Notes: generated from the letters alone by a model not told the origin. Shown: positions 7,668 to 17,335, numbered from the stretch's first letter. The stretch is 64,000 nucleotides of DNA from Acidipila sp. EB88 (GCF_003858395.1 NZ_QWEV01000005.1:372001-436000), one strand, 5' to 3'. Program-made: numbers and translations.

Positions 7668-10595
7668 ATGAGCGACTGCATACAGACCACCCTTGGCACC
7701 GAAGCGCGCACCCCGGCCGCGACCTACCGCCTGCAGATGCACGAGAAGTTCACGTTCGAGGACGCGCAGAAGATCCTGCCCTACCTGAAGAAGCTGGGCA
7801 TCAGCGACGCGTACCTTTCGCCGATCTTTGAGGCGCGGCCGCACTCGATGCATGGCTACGATGTGGTGCGGCACGACTGCCTGAACCCGGAGCTCGGCGG
7901 CGAGGTAAAGTTCGCACCGTTCTCGGCGGCGATCAAGGAGCACGGCATGGGCGTGCTGCTCGACACGGTGCCGAATCATATGGGCGTGGGCAATAACTCG
8001 ATCTGGTGGCAGGACGTGCTCGAGAATGGCCGGGCATCGGAGTACTCGGGCTATTTCGACATCGACTGGGAACCGCTGAAGCCGGACATGCAGAACAAGC
8101 TGCTGCTGCCGATCCTGGGCGTGCAGTACGGCGAGGCACTCGAGTCGAAGCAGTTGCAGGTGAAGTTCGAAGATGGCCGCGCACTGATCGCGTACTTCGA
8201 TCACCTGCAGCCGATTGCGCCGCGCACGCTGCCGATGGTGTTTCCGCGGGAGCGGGATGCGGAGTTCGGGGTGCCGGCAAGCTTCCGGCGGCTGCTGGAC
8301 GAACTGTCGGACCTGCCGGTGCACGAGAGCACGGCTGAGGGCGCGGTACACAAGCGTCGCGAGCGCCTGAAGGCGCTGAAGCCTCAGCTCACCCAGGCAT
8401 TGAACGACAAGCTCGTGCAGCCGTGTCTCGCCAAGGCAGCGGAGGCGATCAACGGCAAGGAAGGCGATCCGCGCTCATTTGATGCGCTGCACGCGCTGCT
8501 GGAACAGCAGCCGTACCGGCTGGCGTTCTGGAGGACATCCAGCGAGCAGATCAACTATCGCCGGTTCTTCGATGTAAACGACCTCGTTGGCCTGCGCATG
8601 GAGTACCCCGAGGTGTTTGCGAAGACCCACCTGCTGATTCGCAAGATGCTGGCCAACGGCGATGTGACGGGGCTGCGCATCGATCACTGCGACGGCATGT
8701 TCAACCCGCATGTATACCTCGAACAGTTACAGATGCTGTTCGTGGCGGCAAAGTGCAAGGGCCCGGTGATGGTGGAGGCCGAAGGCACACCGAACGGGAT
8801 TGAGCGCAGCGTGGTAGACGCGCTCAAGGGTCGCGACTGGACCGAAGCGAAGCTGCCGCTTTACTGCGTGGTGGAGAAGATTCTCGAGCCAGGTGAAATC
8901 CTGCCGCATACCTGGGCGGTGCAGGGCACGTCAGGCTACGACTTTGTGCACTTTGCAAACCAGTTCTTTATCCAGCCCAGGAACAAGCAGCGGTTTGATG
9001 ACATCTACGCTGCGTTCATCGATGGCAAGGTCAACCCTTCGCGCATTGTGTACGAGTCCAAGCGCAACGTCATGTTCTCGTCGCTGTCGAGCGAAACCGC
9101 GGTACTGGGCAACCTGCTGTCGCAGTTGGCGCGCAAGGATCGTCGCGTGCGCGACTTCACCGATAACCTCCTGCAGACGGTGATTCGCGAGACGATTGCT
9201 TCGTTCCCGATCTATCGCACCTACATCGATGAGCGCGGAAAGTATTCGGAAGAAGACACCAGGACGATTCGCACCGCGATCCGCCTGGCCAAGCGGCGCA
9301 ACCCGGACGTGGATGCTTCGGCGTTCGATTACCTGCAGAACATGCTGCTGCTGGATGGCCGCGGCGCAGGCGATGCGGAGCGCGATGAGGCGCAGCTTTA
9401 CTTCGCGCTGAAGTTCCAGCAGTTGACCGGACCGGTGATGGCCAAAGGCGTGGAGGATACGAGCTTCTACGTGTACTTCCGCTTCCTCTCGTCGAACGAG
9501 GTGGGCTCGGCGATGGATGCGTTCGGGCTTAAGCCCGAGGTGCTGCACAAGGCCAACGCGGACCGGCTGCAGTACACGCCGCATGCGCTGCTGACGACCT
9601 CAACGCACGACACCAAGCGCAGCGAGGACGTGCGCAACCGGCTCAACGTGTTGTCGGAAATGCCGGATGCATGGCAGAAGCAGGTCACGGCATGGGCCGA
9701 GGCGAACGCCGCGCTGAAGACGACTCTGGACGATGGTACGGTGGCGCCGGACGCGAACGAAGAATACATGATTTACCAGACGATCGTGGGCGCGTGGCCA
9801 TGGGCCGCGGCGGACCAGCCGGGCTTTGCAGAGCGCGTGAAGGAATACCTGGCCAAGGCGTTGAGCGAAGGCAAGGTCAACGTGAGCTGGATCAACCCGC
9901 GGCCCGAGTACACGGAGGCGGTGCAGAACTTTGTGGATCGTTTGCTGACACCGGCGAAGGGCGAAACGCAGACCCGGTTCGTGGGCGAGCTCGAGGAGTT
10001 ACTAACAACGGTCAAGGTGCACGGCGCGGTGAACTCGCTGGCGCAGGTGGTGTTGAAGGCAACGTCGCCCGGCGTGCCGGACTTTTACCAGGGCACGGAT
10101 ATGTGGGACTTGAGCCTGGTGGACCCGGACAATCGCCGGCCGGTGAACTACGAAACGCGCGTCGAAGCTGTTGCCGCGCTGGAGAAACTGGAGCCACTTG
10201 CCGCGATTGCGGACGTGCTCGGCACGCTCGAGGATGGGCGCGTGAAGTTGCTCACCATGCACAGGACGCTTGCCGTGCGGAACGCGCACCTTAAAACGTT
10301 TCTGGATGGCGCGTACACGCCGCTCGAAGTGAGCGACACCGACCATGCGTTTGCGTACCTGCGCGGCGAGGATGTGCTGGTGGTGGTGCCGCGCTTTACC
10401 TACACGCTGTGCAAGGGCGAGGCGAAAATCGCGACCGGCAAAGACTGGGCCGGGCTGTCGGTGCAGGTGCCTGCGAGTGCTGCGACGCAGTGGGTGCATG
10501 CGTTTACGGGCAAGCAGGTGAGCGTGGAGAATGGTGTGCTCGACCTCGCCAGCGTGCTCGCGGACTTCCCTGTTGCGATCCTGACACGCGCGTAA
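7668..10595 (+). CDS. treY: Maltooligosyl trehalose synthase
   Basis: TreY (GH13) converts the reducing end of maltodextrins into a trehalosyl unit, the first step of the TreY-TreZ route to trehalose. The 975-residue product starts with RTPAATYRLQMHEKFTFEDA, typical of TreY, then has YLSPIFEARPHSMHGYDV, LDTVPNHMGV, and the GH13 nucleophile motif GLRIDHCDG (Asp339). Later it shows LTTSTHDTKRSEDVR and SPGVPDFYQGTDMWD, both TreY hallmarks. I chose the ATG at 7668, preceded by GAGGAA, rather than a long upstream extension that lacks homology. No treZ is present in the window. The convergent neighbour is malQ, so the locus handles alpha-glucan. A strong terminator follows. Confidence 0.95.
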   Translation: MSDCIQTTLGTEARTPAATYRLQMHEKFTFEDAQKILPYLKKLGISDAYLSPIFEARPHSMHGYDVVRHDCLNPELGGEVKFAPFSAAIKEHGMGVLLDTVPNHMGVGNNSIWWQDVLENGRASEYSGYFDIDWEPLKPDMQNKLLLPILGVQYGEALESKQLQVKFEDGRALIAYFDHLQPIAPRTLPMVFPRERDAEFGVPASFRRLLDELSDLPVHESTAEGAVHKRRERLKALKPQLTQALNDKLVQPCLAKAAEAINGKEGDPRSFDALHALLEQQPYRLAFWRTSSEQINYRRFFDVNDLVGLRMEYPEVFAKTHLLIRKMLANGDVTGLRIDHCDGMFNPHVYLEQLQMLFVAAKCKGPVMVEAEGTPNGIERSVVDALKGRDWTEAKLPLYCVVEKILEPGEILPHTWAVQGTSGYDFVHFANQFFIQPRNKQRFDDIYAAFIDGKVNPSRIVYESKRNVMFSSLSSETAVLGNLLSQLARKDRRVRDFTDNLLQTVIRETIASFPIYRTYIDERGKYSEEDTRTIRTAIRLAKRRNPDVDASAFDYLQNMLLLDGRGAGDAERDEAQLYFALKFQQLTGPVMAKGVEDTSFYVYFRFLSSNEVGSAMDAFGLKPEVLHKANADRLQYTPHALLTTSTHDTKRSEDVRNRLNVLSEMPDAWQKQVTAWAEANAALKTTLDDGTVAPDANEEYMIYQTIVGAWPWAAADQPGFAERVKEYLAKALSEGKVNVSWINPRPEYTEAVQNFVDRLLTPAKGETQTRFVGELEELLTTVKVHGAVNSLAQVVLKATSPGVPDFYQGTDMWDLSLVDPDNRRPVNYETRVEAVAALEKLEPLAAIADVLGTLEDGRVKLLTMHRTLAVRNAHLKTFLDGAYTPLEVSDTDHAFAYLRGEDVLVVVPRFTYTLCKGEAKIATGKDWAGLSVQVPASAATQWVHAFTGKQVSVENGVLDLASVLADFPVAILTRA

Positions 10596-10616
10596 ACTCA
10601 GCCTGGTTGCTGAACA

Positions 10617-10650
10617 CAAGAAGGGCCGCCTGTGAGGGCGGCCCTTCTTG
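10617..10650 (+). terminator. Rho-independent terminator after treY
   Basis: A perfect 14-bp stem (10617-10630 with 10637-10650) closes a 6-nt loop 21 nt after the treY stop. The T-run is short (CTTCTTGTTG). It lies between two convergent genes and may work for both. Confidence 0.75.
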
Positions 10651-10711
10651 TTGCCTGGTGTGACTTGATGGTGCAAAGCCTGCGTGCCGAAACGCATGCG
10701 GGGACCGGGCG

Positions 10712-12304
10712 TTAGCTCGGTGACTCGACAGGCTCGAGCGCGGCGGCTTCTGCTGCTTTCTCTTTGGCGGCCTGCACGATTTCGCGCTGCGCCCTGAGGG
10801 TGCGATCGGTGATGTCGGTAATGGCCGACAGCTTGTCAGCGATGGCGCGGGTCAAAGCGGACTGGTTGTAGCGCCAGCTCCAGTTCCCTGTCGCGGCCGA
10901 TGGCACGTTCATGCGGGCTTCCGAGCCTAACTCCAGCACATCCTGCACCGGGAACAGGCAGAGATCCGCAACGGAGCTCGACGCGGCGCGGATCATCGCC
11001 CACACCGGTCCGTCTTCGCCTATGCTGAGGTACTCCGCCACGTGCTTGCGCTCTTCCGGGGTGCTGCCGGTCTGCCACCACCCGAGCGTGGTGTCGTTGT
11101 CGTGGGTACCGGTGTAGACCACGGCGTTCGACTCGAAGCGGTGCGGCAGATAACTGTGCGCGCCACGGTTACCGAACCCGAACTGCAGAATACGCATACC
11201 GGGCATCTTGAAGTCGGTGCGCAGCTTGTCGACCTCGTCGGTGATGACACCGAGATCCTCGGCAACCAGGGCGAGCTGTCCGAGTTCCTTTTCGAGCGCT
11301 GCAAACAGCGCGTGACCTGGCGCTTTGACCCAGGTGCCGTTGACGGCGGTTTCGTCTTCGCCGGGAATGGCCCAGAAGGCCTCGAAGCCGCGGAAGTGAT
11401 CGAGGCGAATCATGTCGTAGAGTTCGGTGGCGCGGCGCATGCGGCCGACCCACCATGCGAAGTCCTGCTGCGCGAGCGTGTCCCACCTGTACAGCGGATT
11501 GCCCCAGCGCTGACCTGTCTCGCTGAAGTAATCGGGCGGCACACCGGCCACGCGCAGCGGCATCTTGTCTTCGCGCAGCTCAAAGATTTCGGGGTGCGTC
11601 CACACGTCGGCGGAGTCGAAGGAAACGAAGATCGCAATGTCGCCCATCAACTGGATGCCGCGTTCAGCGCAGTATGCGCGCAGGTAGCGCCACTGCTCGT
11701 CGAATGCGAACTGGATGGCTTTCTCGACCTCAAGCGCGTGTGCCTGCTCCTTGCGAAAGGCCGCGAGCGCCGCAGGATCGCGATGCGCAAGCGGCGCTTC
11801 CCACTCGGTCCAGAGGGCATTGCCGTGGGCCTCGCGCAGGATCACGAAGGCCACGTAGTCGTCGAGCCAGTCGGCCTTGTCCGCGCAGAACTTCTCGAAT
11901 GCTACCCATTGCGCAGGCTCTTTTGCGCTGCCGCGCTGCTTGAGAAAGCTGGCCGCCGCTTCTCGCAGCAAGGGCAGCTTCTGCTGGATCACGGTATCGA
12001 AGTCGACTGGGCCCGAAGCAGTGGGAAGCGCAGCCGCATTGAGTTGCTCGGCAGTGAGCCAGCCCCAGTCGCGCAGCACCTCGAGGCTTACCAGCAACGG
12101 GTTCACCGCCATGGCCGAGAGCGAGGCGTAAGGAGAGTTGCCGTAGCCGACGGGGCTGAGCGGCAGCACCTGCCAGATACGCTGCCCTGCTGCCTCGAGG
12201 AAGTTGGCGAAGTCGTAGGCAGCGGGGCCGAGATCTCCAATGCCCCCGTGCGAAGGCAGCGAGGAGATATGGAGCAGCAGGCCGGAGGCGCGATCAAAAG
12301 GCAT
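10712..12304 (-). CDS. malQ: 4-alpha-glucanotransferase (amylomaltase)
   Basis: MalQ (GH77) transfers maltosyl or longer glucan units between alpha-1,4-glucans in the cytoplasm. The 530-residue protein opens with RASGLLLHISSLPSHGGIGD, a near-invariant family motif, followed by WQVLPLSPVGYGNSPYAS, LMGDIAIFVSFDSADVW, IRLDHFRGFEAFW and VAEDLGVIT, and TGTHDNDTTLGWW near the C-terminus. These contain the expected Asp/Glu/Asp catalytic residues. I chose the ATG at 12302-12304; an in-frame TTG 12 codons upstream lacks any ribosome binding site. It faces treY across a shared terminator. Together the two suggest that maltodextrins are remodelled and then converted to trehalose or returned to glycogen metabolism. 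Confidence 0.95.
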   Translation of the reverse strand: MPFDRASGLLLHISSLPSHGGIGDLGPAAYDFANFLEAAGQRIWQVLPLSPVGYGNSPYASLSAMAVNPLLVSLEVLRDWGWLTAEQLNAAALPTASGPVDFDTVIQQKLPLLREAAASFLKQRGSAKEPAQWVAFEKFCADKADWLDDYVAFVILREAHGNALWTEWEAPLAHRDPAALAAFRKEQAHALEVEKAIQFAFDEQWRYLRAYCAERGIQLMGDIAIFVSFDSADVWTHPEIFELREDKMPLRVAGVPPDYFSETGQRWGNPLYRWDTLAQQDFAWWVGRMRRATELYDMIRLDHFRGFEAFWAIPGEDETAVNGTWVKAPGHALFAALEKELGQLALVAEDLGVITDEVDKLRTDFKMPGMRILQFGFGNRGAHSYLPHRFESNAVVYTGTHDNDTTLGWWQTGSTPEERKHVAEYLSIGEDGPVWAMIRAASSSVADLCLFPVQDVLELGSEARMNVPSAATGNWSWRYNQSALTRAIADKLSAITDITDRTLRAQREIVQAAKEKAAEAAALEPVESPS

Positions 12305-12340
12305 GGGGTTTCCGATCAGTCGAGACGAGGTTGAGGGCAA

Positions 12341-12385
12341 AAGAGAAAAGCCCGCCGCTTAGGGAAGATTCCCAGAACGGCGGGC
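12341..12385 (-). terminator. Terminator after the PpiD-like gene
   Basis: Read on the minus strand, an 8-bp stem GCCCGCCG/CGGCGGGC (12378-12385 with 12350-12357), with an inner GGGA/TCCC pairing, is followed by TTTTCTCTT. This is a good intrinsic terminator placed between the PpiD-like gene and malQ, so the two are probably separate transcripts. Confidence 0.8.
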
Positions 12386-12411
12386 CTGTTGCTTGCGGGC
12401 GGAAGCAGGCT

Positions 12412-14382
12412 TTAGTTGCCCTGCTGCCCCGGCATGGCGGGCGCGGTCTGCGCCTGCTTGCTGATCACGATGCGCTTGTCCTTGTTGTACTGCTCGTACA
12501 GGTTGGTGACGAACACGGCAAACACCTCGTCACGGTTCTGGTCGAGCAGGGCTTCCTTGGACTGCGCGAGGTGCTGCGCGACATCGGCTGCCGCAGGCTC
12601 CTGCTTGTCGTCGAGCTTGGCCACAACACCGGTGCGCTCGCCGCGGATCGGGCCGCTGATCTGCCCGGGGTTGAGCGTGAACAACTGCGGAGCCGTGGTG
12701 GCAATCGCGCCGATGTCCGGCACCTGTCCGTCGCGGCCCACGAGGTCGCTGGTCTTGATGGTCGCGCCCAGCTCCTTTGCCGCAGCCGCTAGGTCGTTCG
12801 AGGTATGCGCCTTGTCAGCAAGCTGCGTGGTTTTCTGTCCCAGCAACACGGGTGTCTGCTGCGTGCGGTAGTCACCCAGGATGTGGTCCCGGTACTCGGC
12901 AAAGACCGGGGCATGCGCTGCCTTGACGTCAAGCACCTGGAACACCGCGGTGCCGTCGCCGGTACTGGCAGCCTGCGGTGCGCCACCCTTGGCGGTAGCA
13001 AACGCGGCGGTCAGCAGCTTGGAGGCATCCGCAACGCCGGGCACCACGGCGTCCTGCGCAACGTAGTCCGAAGTCTGCACGGTGAGGTGGTGGGCAGCGG
13101 CGGTGGCCTGTAGCCCGCTCTTCTTGGCCTCATTGGCAAGCTGCGTGGCAAAGGCCTGCTGGGCCGCCTGCTCACGCTGCTGGGTCAGCGCGGCGAGGAT
13201 CTGCGGCTTGACCTCGTCGAAGGGGCGGGTGTGCGCGGTCTGCTTCTCTTCCGCCTGGATGATGTGGTAGCCGAACTGGGTTTTCACCAGGTCCGAGGTC
13301 TGGCCGGGCTGGAGTGCGAAAGCAGCCTGCTCGAAGGCCGGCACGGTGACGCCCTTCTTGATGAAGCCAAGTTCGCCGCCGTTGCCCTTGGAGCCCGGGT
13401 CGTCGGAGTTCTTCTTGGCGAGGTCGGCGAAGTTGCCGCCCTTGCGTACCTGGTCGAGGATGCCCTGCGCCTTGGTCTTGGCCGCGGCGTCGTCGGCCGG
13501 GGTCGCTACCTTGATCAGGATATGGCGGACCTTGACCTGGTCATCGACCTTGTACTCGGCGGCATGCGCGCTGTAGTAGGCCTGCTCCTCGGCATCGGTG
13601 ACCTGGGGCGCGCCGCCGGGCAGGCTGTCCGTGGTGAAGACGATGTACTGCAGCTTGCGCGTTTCCGGAATGGCGCTGGCGTAGAGCGCGGCGTGCGACG
13701 AGAAGAACGACTGGAGCTCAGCATCCGTGGGGTTGATGGTCTTGGCGATGTCGTCGGCCGAAAGCACGGCGTAGGTGAACTTGATCTTGGTGGCAGCCAG
13801 CAGGTAGGAGGAGCGCACCTGGGCATCGGAGACAGCAACGCTGCCGGTGACAAGGTCACGCAGGCGGGCTTCTTCGAGCTCCTTCTTGATCTCACCTTCG
13901 AACTGGTCGCGCGACATGCCGAAGTGATCCTGGATCAGCTCCGCGTAGCGCTGGTCGCCGATGTACTGGCCGTTGGGAAACAGCGCCGCGCCCACGGGAC
14001 CGGAGTGCAGAAACTTGCGCACGGTGTCATCGGTGACCTGGAGGCCAAGGCGGTTGGCCTCGTTGAGCATCACGGCCTGCTGAATCAGTCCCTGGCCGGC
14101 GCGCTGCATCACGAACGGCAGCGCCGCGTCCGGCCAGCCCTGTTGCCGCAGCATGCGCTGGGCAGCACGCTGCACATCCACGGTCGAAACCTCAGTGGAG
14201 GCGCCGAAGATGCGGGTGAACGGGTTGCCGCCGCGCACCGTTGCATAGGTGCCCTGCGTCTCGGTTGCCGATTGGAAGATGCCCGGCACAAGCGTGATGA
14301 CCATGGTGACGCAGGCAACGGAGATGATGACGATGAAGATCGTCTTGGTAAAGCGGCTGTCTTTCTGCAGGAAGCGAATCAT
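12412..14382 (-). CDS. ppiD: PpiD-like membrane-anchored peptidyl-prolyl isomerase
   Basis: This 656-residue foldase has one N-terminal membrane anchor (about residues 14-34, IFIVIISVACVTMVITLVPG), a SurA_N-type chaperone domain, a single parvulin (PpiC) domain around residues 285-385 with VRHILIKV, GGNFADLAKKNSDDPGS and GGELGFIKKG, and a long C-terminal region. That order matches PpiD, which helps fold secreted and outer-membrane proteins from the periplasmic face of the inner membrane. The ATG start at 14380-14382 gives the expected short basic N-terminus (MIRFLQKDSRFTK). A TATACT hexamer lies about 90 nt upstream near 14473. A terminator separates it from malQ. Confidence 0.88.
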   Translation of the reverse strand: MIRFLQKDSRFTKTIFIVIISVACVTMVITLVPGIFQSATETQGTYATVRGGNPFTRIFGASTEVSTVDVQRAAQRMLRQQGWPDAALPFVMQRAGQGLIQQAVMLNEANRLGLQVTDDTVRKFLHSGPVGAALFPNGQYIGDQRYAELIQDHFGMSRDQFEGEIKKELEEARLRDLVTGSVAVSDAQVRSSYLLAATKIKFTYAVLSADDIAKTINPTDAELQSFFSSHAALYASAIPETRKLQYIVFTTDSLPGGAPQVTDAEEQAYYSAHAAEYKVDDQVKVRHILIKVATPADDAAAKTKAQGILDQVRKGGNFADLAKKNSDDPGSKGNGGELGFIKKGVTVPAFEQAAFALQPGQTSDLVKTQFGYHIIQAEEKQTAHTRPFDEVKPQILAALTQQREQAAQQAFATQLANEAKKSGLQATAAAHHLTVQTSDYVAQDAVVPGVADASKLLTAAFATAKGGAPQAASTGDGTAVFQVLDVKAAHAPVFAEYRDHILGDYRTQQTPVLLGQKTTQLADKAHTSNDLAAAAKELGATIKTSDLVGRDGQVPDIGAIATTAPQLFTLNPGQISGPIRGERTGVVAKLDDKQEPAAADVAQHLAQSKEALLDQNRDEVFAVFVTNLYEQYNKDKRIVISKQAQTAPAMPGQQGN

Positions 14383-14680
14383 GAGGTCGAGCTTGGCCTT
14401 TGCCGTTGCGGTGCCCGGCAGGAGAGATGGCGCGCCGCCGGGCTGGGGTGCGCCCCGGCGGATACGCTGCCACCCCAGTATACCGGCGGGTTTGGGTTGG
14501 GGCGGTGGGGAAAGAGCCGGGGCGTTCAGTGGGCAGGGATGCTGGGCTGCGTGGCTCTGGGTGGATCAAGGCCGCTCGGGCTTGATCCTGGTGGTGCCTA
14601 CGTTCCGGAAGCGGAATATGAGGCACCCGGTTCTCTGGCCGAGCCCAACGCATGCCGGGTGTCGGTGCGTGCTGCCTGCG

Positions 14681-15571
14681 TCAGGCCGGCTGCAGGGTAA
14701 GTTCCGTGATCTCCGAGGGGCAGCGGAAGCGGAAGGGCAGGCCCACGGCGCCGATGCCGCGGTTGACGTAAAGCTGCGTGCGTCCCATTTGGAAATGGCC
14801 TTCCACAAAGCGTTTGCCAAGCGGCGGCAGCAGCAGCGGGGGCAGGAACGGCAGGCGTACCTGGCCGCCGTGGGTATGGCCGGAGAGCATCAGGTCGACG
14901 GCGTTGTAGTGGGCCACGGCGGGCAGCACGTCGGGTTCGTGGGCCATCAGGATCACGGGCTCACGGTCCTTTTGCGCGTGGGTCGGCAGGGACTTGGGGA
15001 TGTCGGACTCCCAGCTCAGCGCGTCCATGATGCCGGCGATCCAGAAGCGGCCGCCATCGCGCTCGAAAGGAAGGTTCTCGTTATGCAGGATGGGGATGCC
15101 GACGGACTTCATGGCATCGACCACCGCGGCTCCGTCGACCATCCAGTCGTGGTTGCCGAGCACGCCGTACCGGTGCGGGCACTCAATTCCGCCCAGGATC
15201 TCGGCCACCATCGGCGCGTAGGCCACGGCGCGGCTTTTTTCGATCGGCGCCATGGAAACGAAGTCGCCCGTCAGCAGGACGATGTCGGGCTTGAGGCGGT
15301 TGATCTCCGCGACGGCGCGCCGCACGAAGAATGGTTCGGTGTACTCCATGAAGTGGATGTCGGAGATCTGCGCGATACGGAGGCCGGCGAAGCACTCGGC
15401 CAGACCCTTGAGGCGGATGGTGCGGCGCTCAATGACCAGGTCGTGCCGCCCGATTTCGCCTGCGTACAGCGCCAGGCCCACGGCCGCGGCGCTGCCGAGC
15501 CCCAGAAAGGCGCGCCGGGTGAAGTAGGGGCTGCGGGCGGCTGGAACAGGACGGGTTGTCACCGGGGTCAT
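14681..15571 (-). CDS. Tat-exported metallophosphoesterase (YkuE/YaeI-like)
   Basis: This is a 296-residue calcineurin-like phosphoesterase. The metal-binding motifs appear in order: AQISDIHFME (Asp and His), VLLTGDFVS, VLGNHDW, and HTHGGQ near the C-terminus. The N-terminus carries a twin-arginine signal, TRRAFLGLGSAAAVGLAL (Arg19-Arg20), so the folded enzyme should be exported by Tat and act at the periplasmic side, as do relatives that hydrolyse UDP-sugar or phospholipid head groups. I chose the ATG at 15569-15571; the longer reading frame upstream has no homology. A TATAGT hexamer lies exactly 6 nt before the ATG, with no room for a classical leader apart from a GGGGG run, so the transcript may be leaderless. 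Confidence 0.88.
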   Translation of the reverse strand: MTPVTTRPVPAARSPYFTRRAFLGLGSAAAVGLALYAGEIGRHDLVIERRTIRLKGLAECFAGLRIAQISDIHFMEYTEPFFVRRAVAEINRLKPDIVLLTGDFVSMAPIEKSRAVAYAPMVAEILGGIECPHRYGVLGNHDWMVDGAAVVDAMKSVGIPILHNENLPFERDGGRFWIAGIMDALSWESDIPKSLPTHAQKDREPVILMAHEPDVLPAVAHYNAVDLMLSGHTHGGQVRLPFLPPLLLPPLGKRFVEGHFQMGRTQLYVNRGIGAVGLPFRFRCPSEITELTLQPA

Positions 15572-15577
15572 ACCCCC

Positions 15578-15583
15578 ACTATA
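15578..15583 (-). promoter_or_regulatory. Candidate -10 box of a leaderless transcript
   Basis: TATAGT on the minus strand ends 6 nt before the metallophosphoesterase ATG, which would put transcription start at or next to the start codon. No convincing -35 box is visible. Confidence 0.4.
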
Positions 15584-15665
15584 ACGGCGGCTCGGGATGG
15601 CCCGACTGTTCTTTCGTACCCAGAGGGCGGGTTGCGCCTGCCGCGAGAGATGTTGGAGCAAGGCT

Positions 15666-15712
15666 GGGCAAAGCAAACAAAGCGGGGCCGGAGCAGTGTG
15701 CTCCGGCCCCGC
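15666..15712 (-). terminator. Terminator after the BON-domain gene
   Basis: A perfect 14-bp stem (15682-15695 with 15699-15712, 3-nt loop) is followed on the minus strand by TTTGTTTGCTTTGCC. It lies 26 bp after the stop of the BON-domain gene. Confidence 0.85.
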
Positions 15713-15737
15713 GCTGACGGTAAGTACGTGCCCTGGG

Positions 15738-17210
15738 TTAGTAGGGGTAAGGGTAGGGACGTGCATACATGACCGGGTATGGTGCGACGTACACAGGCCG
15801 CTGGTGCAGTACGGGTGGCTGCGGCGCCGAGGCTGCGATCCGCTGCGCCTCGTTGTACGGAACGGGCTGCACGGTCAGCGGGGCGGCCAGGTTGAACTGC
15901 AGCAGCGCCTCGGGTGGCAGGTCGAGCCGCGGGCCGTGGGTTGCGCCCGAAAGCAGCGCTCCGCCAGTACCGCCGGCCAACGCGCCGATGCCTGCGCCGA
16001 CTCCACCACCGGCGGCTGCGCCGATCAGTGCGCCTACAGCAGCGCCGCCCACGGTATTGGCCGCGGTGTAACCGGTCTTGCTGCGGCCCTGGTTCGACCA
16101 GATATCGGAGACGATCGGGTAGGTCGTCGGTCCGAGCTGGAGTGCAGTCAGCTTGAGGTCGAGCCGGGGCGCGCCGCCGAACGGGCCGGCGTTCTTGGAC
16201 TCGATCACCTGGCCGGTCAGCACGGCGCCGCGCGGGACCGCCACTACGCCGTTCGCGTAGATATCGCTGGCCACCGTGGCCTGGAAGTACTCACCGCCCT
16301 TGAGTGCGGAGGTGGACAGGGGCTGGGTGGTGCGCACGCTCAACAGCGTGCCGGCGGGGATACCGACCGGGCCGCTGGCATTCTGCTGCTGCGGCGACAC
16401 GCTGAAGGTTGCAGGCGCCGGCTGCGGCGGGTGGCTGTTGCCGCGCGGTCCGTAGCCACCGTTGTCACCGTAGGGGCCGTTCTGCGGATACTGGCCCTGG
16501 TCGGGATACTGTGCCTGTGCCTGATTTGGATACTGGCCTTGATTTGGATACTGGCCCTGGTTCGGATACTGCGACTGCGCCTGGTTTGGATACTGACCCT
16601 GGTTGGGGTATGGCTGTTGCGCGCCGGCCTGGCCCTGGTTGGGGTAGCCGTTCTGCGGAGCGCTGCCGTTGGGGTAGGGCGTGTACTGCTGGTCTGCCGC
16701 GGCCTGCTGGTCGGCAGGCGGCGCGGGCGGCATGCCGCTCTCCGCGGTGCCGGGCTCGGCGGGCGGGGCCGGGGGCATGCCGCCGGCGGTCTGGGGTGCC
16801 GCGGCTGACTGGCCGGGCTGCTCTGCCGGTGCGGACTGTGCTGCCTGTGCCGACGTATCGGGCTGGTTTGCTGGCACAGCCCCGCCGCCGCTCACATTGA
16901 TGTTGTCCTGGATGGAGCGGACGCCGCTTACATTGGCCGCGGCCTGCTCGGCCTCGACGCGGGCATCTTCATTCGCTACCGTGCCAGACAGGGTCACCAC
17001 GCCGCCCGAAACGGCAGCGGTGATGCCGAGACCCTTGAGCTTGGCATCCTGGTTGATCGCACTGGTGATGCTGCCCTGCAGCTGGCTGTCGCTGACGGCA
17101 TATTGCGCATGGGCAAGCGGGGCTGCCAGCAGCGCCGCGCCGAGGATCGCCGGGGCCGCGGTGTGTGCAATGTGCTGACTTGCTTTGCGGAGAAGCCTTT
17201 CCGTTGTCAT
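15738..17210 (-). CDS. Exported BON-domain protein with YPNQ repeats and glycine zipper
   Basis: This 490-residue protein has a signal peptide ending at PLAHA, one BON domain (about residues 40-110, with GVVTLSGTVANEDARVEAEQ), a Pro/Ala-rich linker, a run of YPNQGQ/YPNQAQ repeats (about residues 190-245), a beta-rich domain (GTLLSVRTTQPLSTSALKGG and following) and a glycine zipper (GGAAVGALIGAAAGGG, about residues 390-420), ending in Tyr/Pro-rich sequence. BON domains bind membranes or polysaccharide and glycine zippers insert in or span membranes, so an outer-membrane or periplasmic structural role is likely. The ATG at 17208-17210 has an AGGAG site 11 nt upstream. It is followed by a strong terminator and is probably monocistronic. 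Confidence 0.82.
   Translation of the reverse strand: MTTERLLRKASQHIAHTAAPAILGAALLAAPLAHAQYAVSDSQLQGSITSAINQDAKLKGLGITAAVSGGVVTLSGTVANEDARVEAEQAAANVSGVRSIQDNINVSGGGAVPANQPDTSAQAAQSAPAEQPGQSAAAPQTAGGMPPAPPAEPGTAESGMPPAPPADQQAAADQQYTPYPNGSAPQNGYPNQGQAGAQQPYPNQGQYPNQAQSQYPNQGQYPNQGQYPNQAQAQYPDQGQYPQNGPYGDNGGYGPRGNSHPPQPAPATFSVSPQQQNASGPVGIPAGTLLSVRTTQPLSTSALKGGEYFQATVASDIYANGVVAVPRGAVLTGQVIESKNAGPFGGAPRLDLKLTALQLGPTTYPIVSDIWSNQGRSKTGYTAANTVGGAAVGALIGAAAGGGVGAGIGALAGGTGGALLSGATHGPRLDLPPEALLQFNLAAPLTVQPVPYNEAQRIAASAPQPPVLHQRPVYVAPYPVMYARPYPYPY
16486..16647 (-). repeat. In-frame tandem repeat encoding YPNQ(G/A)Q units
   Basis: About eight units of 18-24 nt encode YPNQGQ or YPNQAQ variants inside the BON-domain gene. 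A higher-order 60-nt period is also visible: blocks starting at 16504 and 16564 align. Such repeats can change copy number by slippage. Confidence 0.75.
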
Positions 17211-17335
17211 AGTGTCTGCCACTCCTGCTGAAATCGTTCGCCCGCCTCGCTGTTGCGGGTCTCGTACTTGATGAGACACGAGTTTCCGGAAGAAGTTGCA
17301 CGCCGCGCGCACTGGAGCGGGGTACGGGCGGTGCG

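Noticed and set aside
16486..16647. Regularly spaced repeats considered as a CRISPR array
   Set aside because: The units are 18-24 bp, contiguous and in frame within a coding gene, with no unique spacers.
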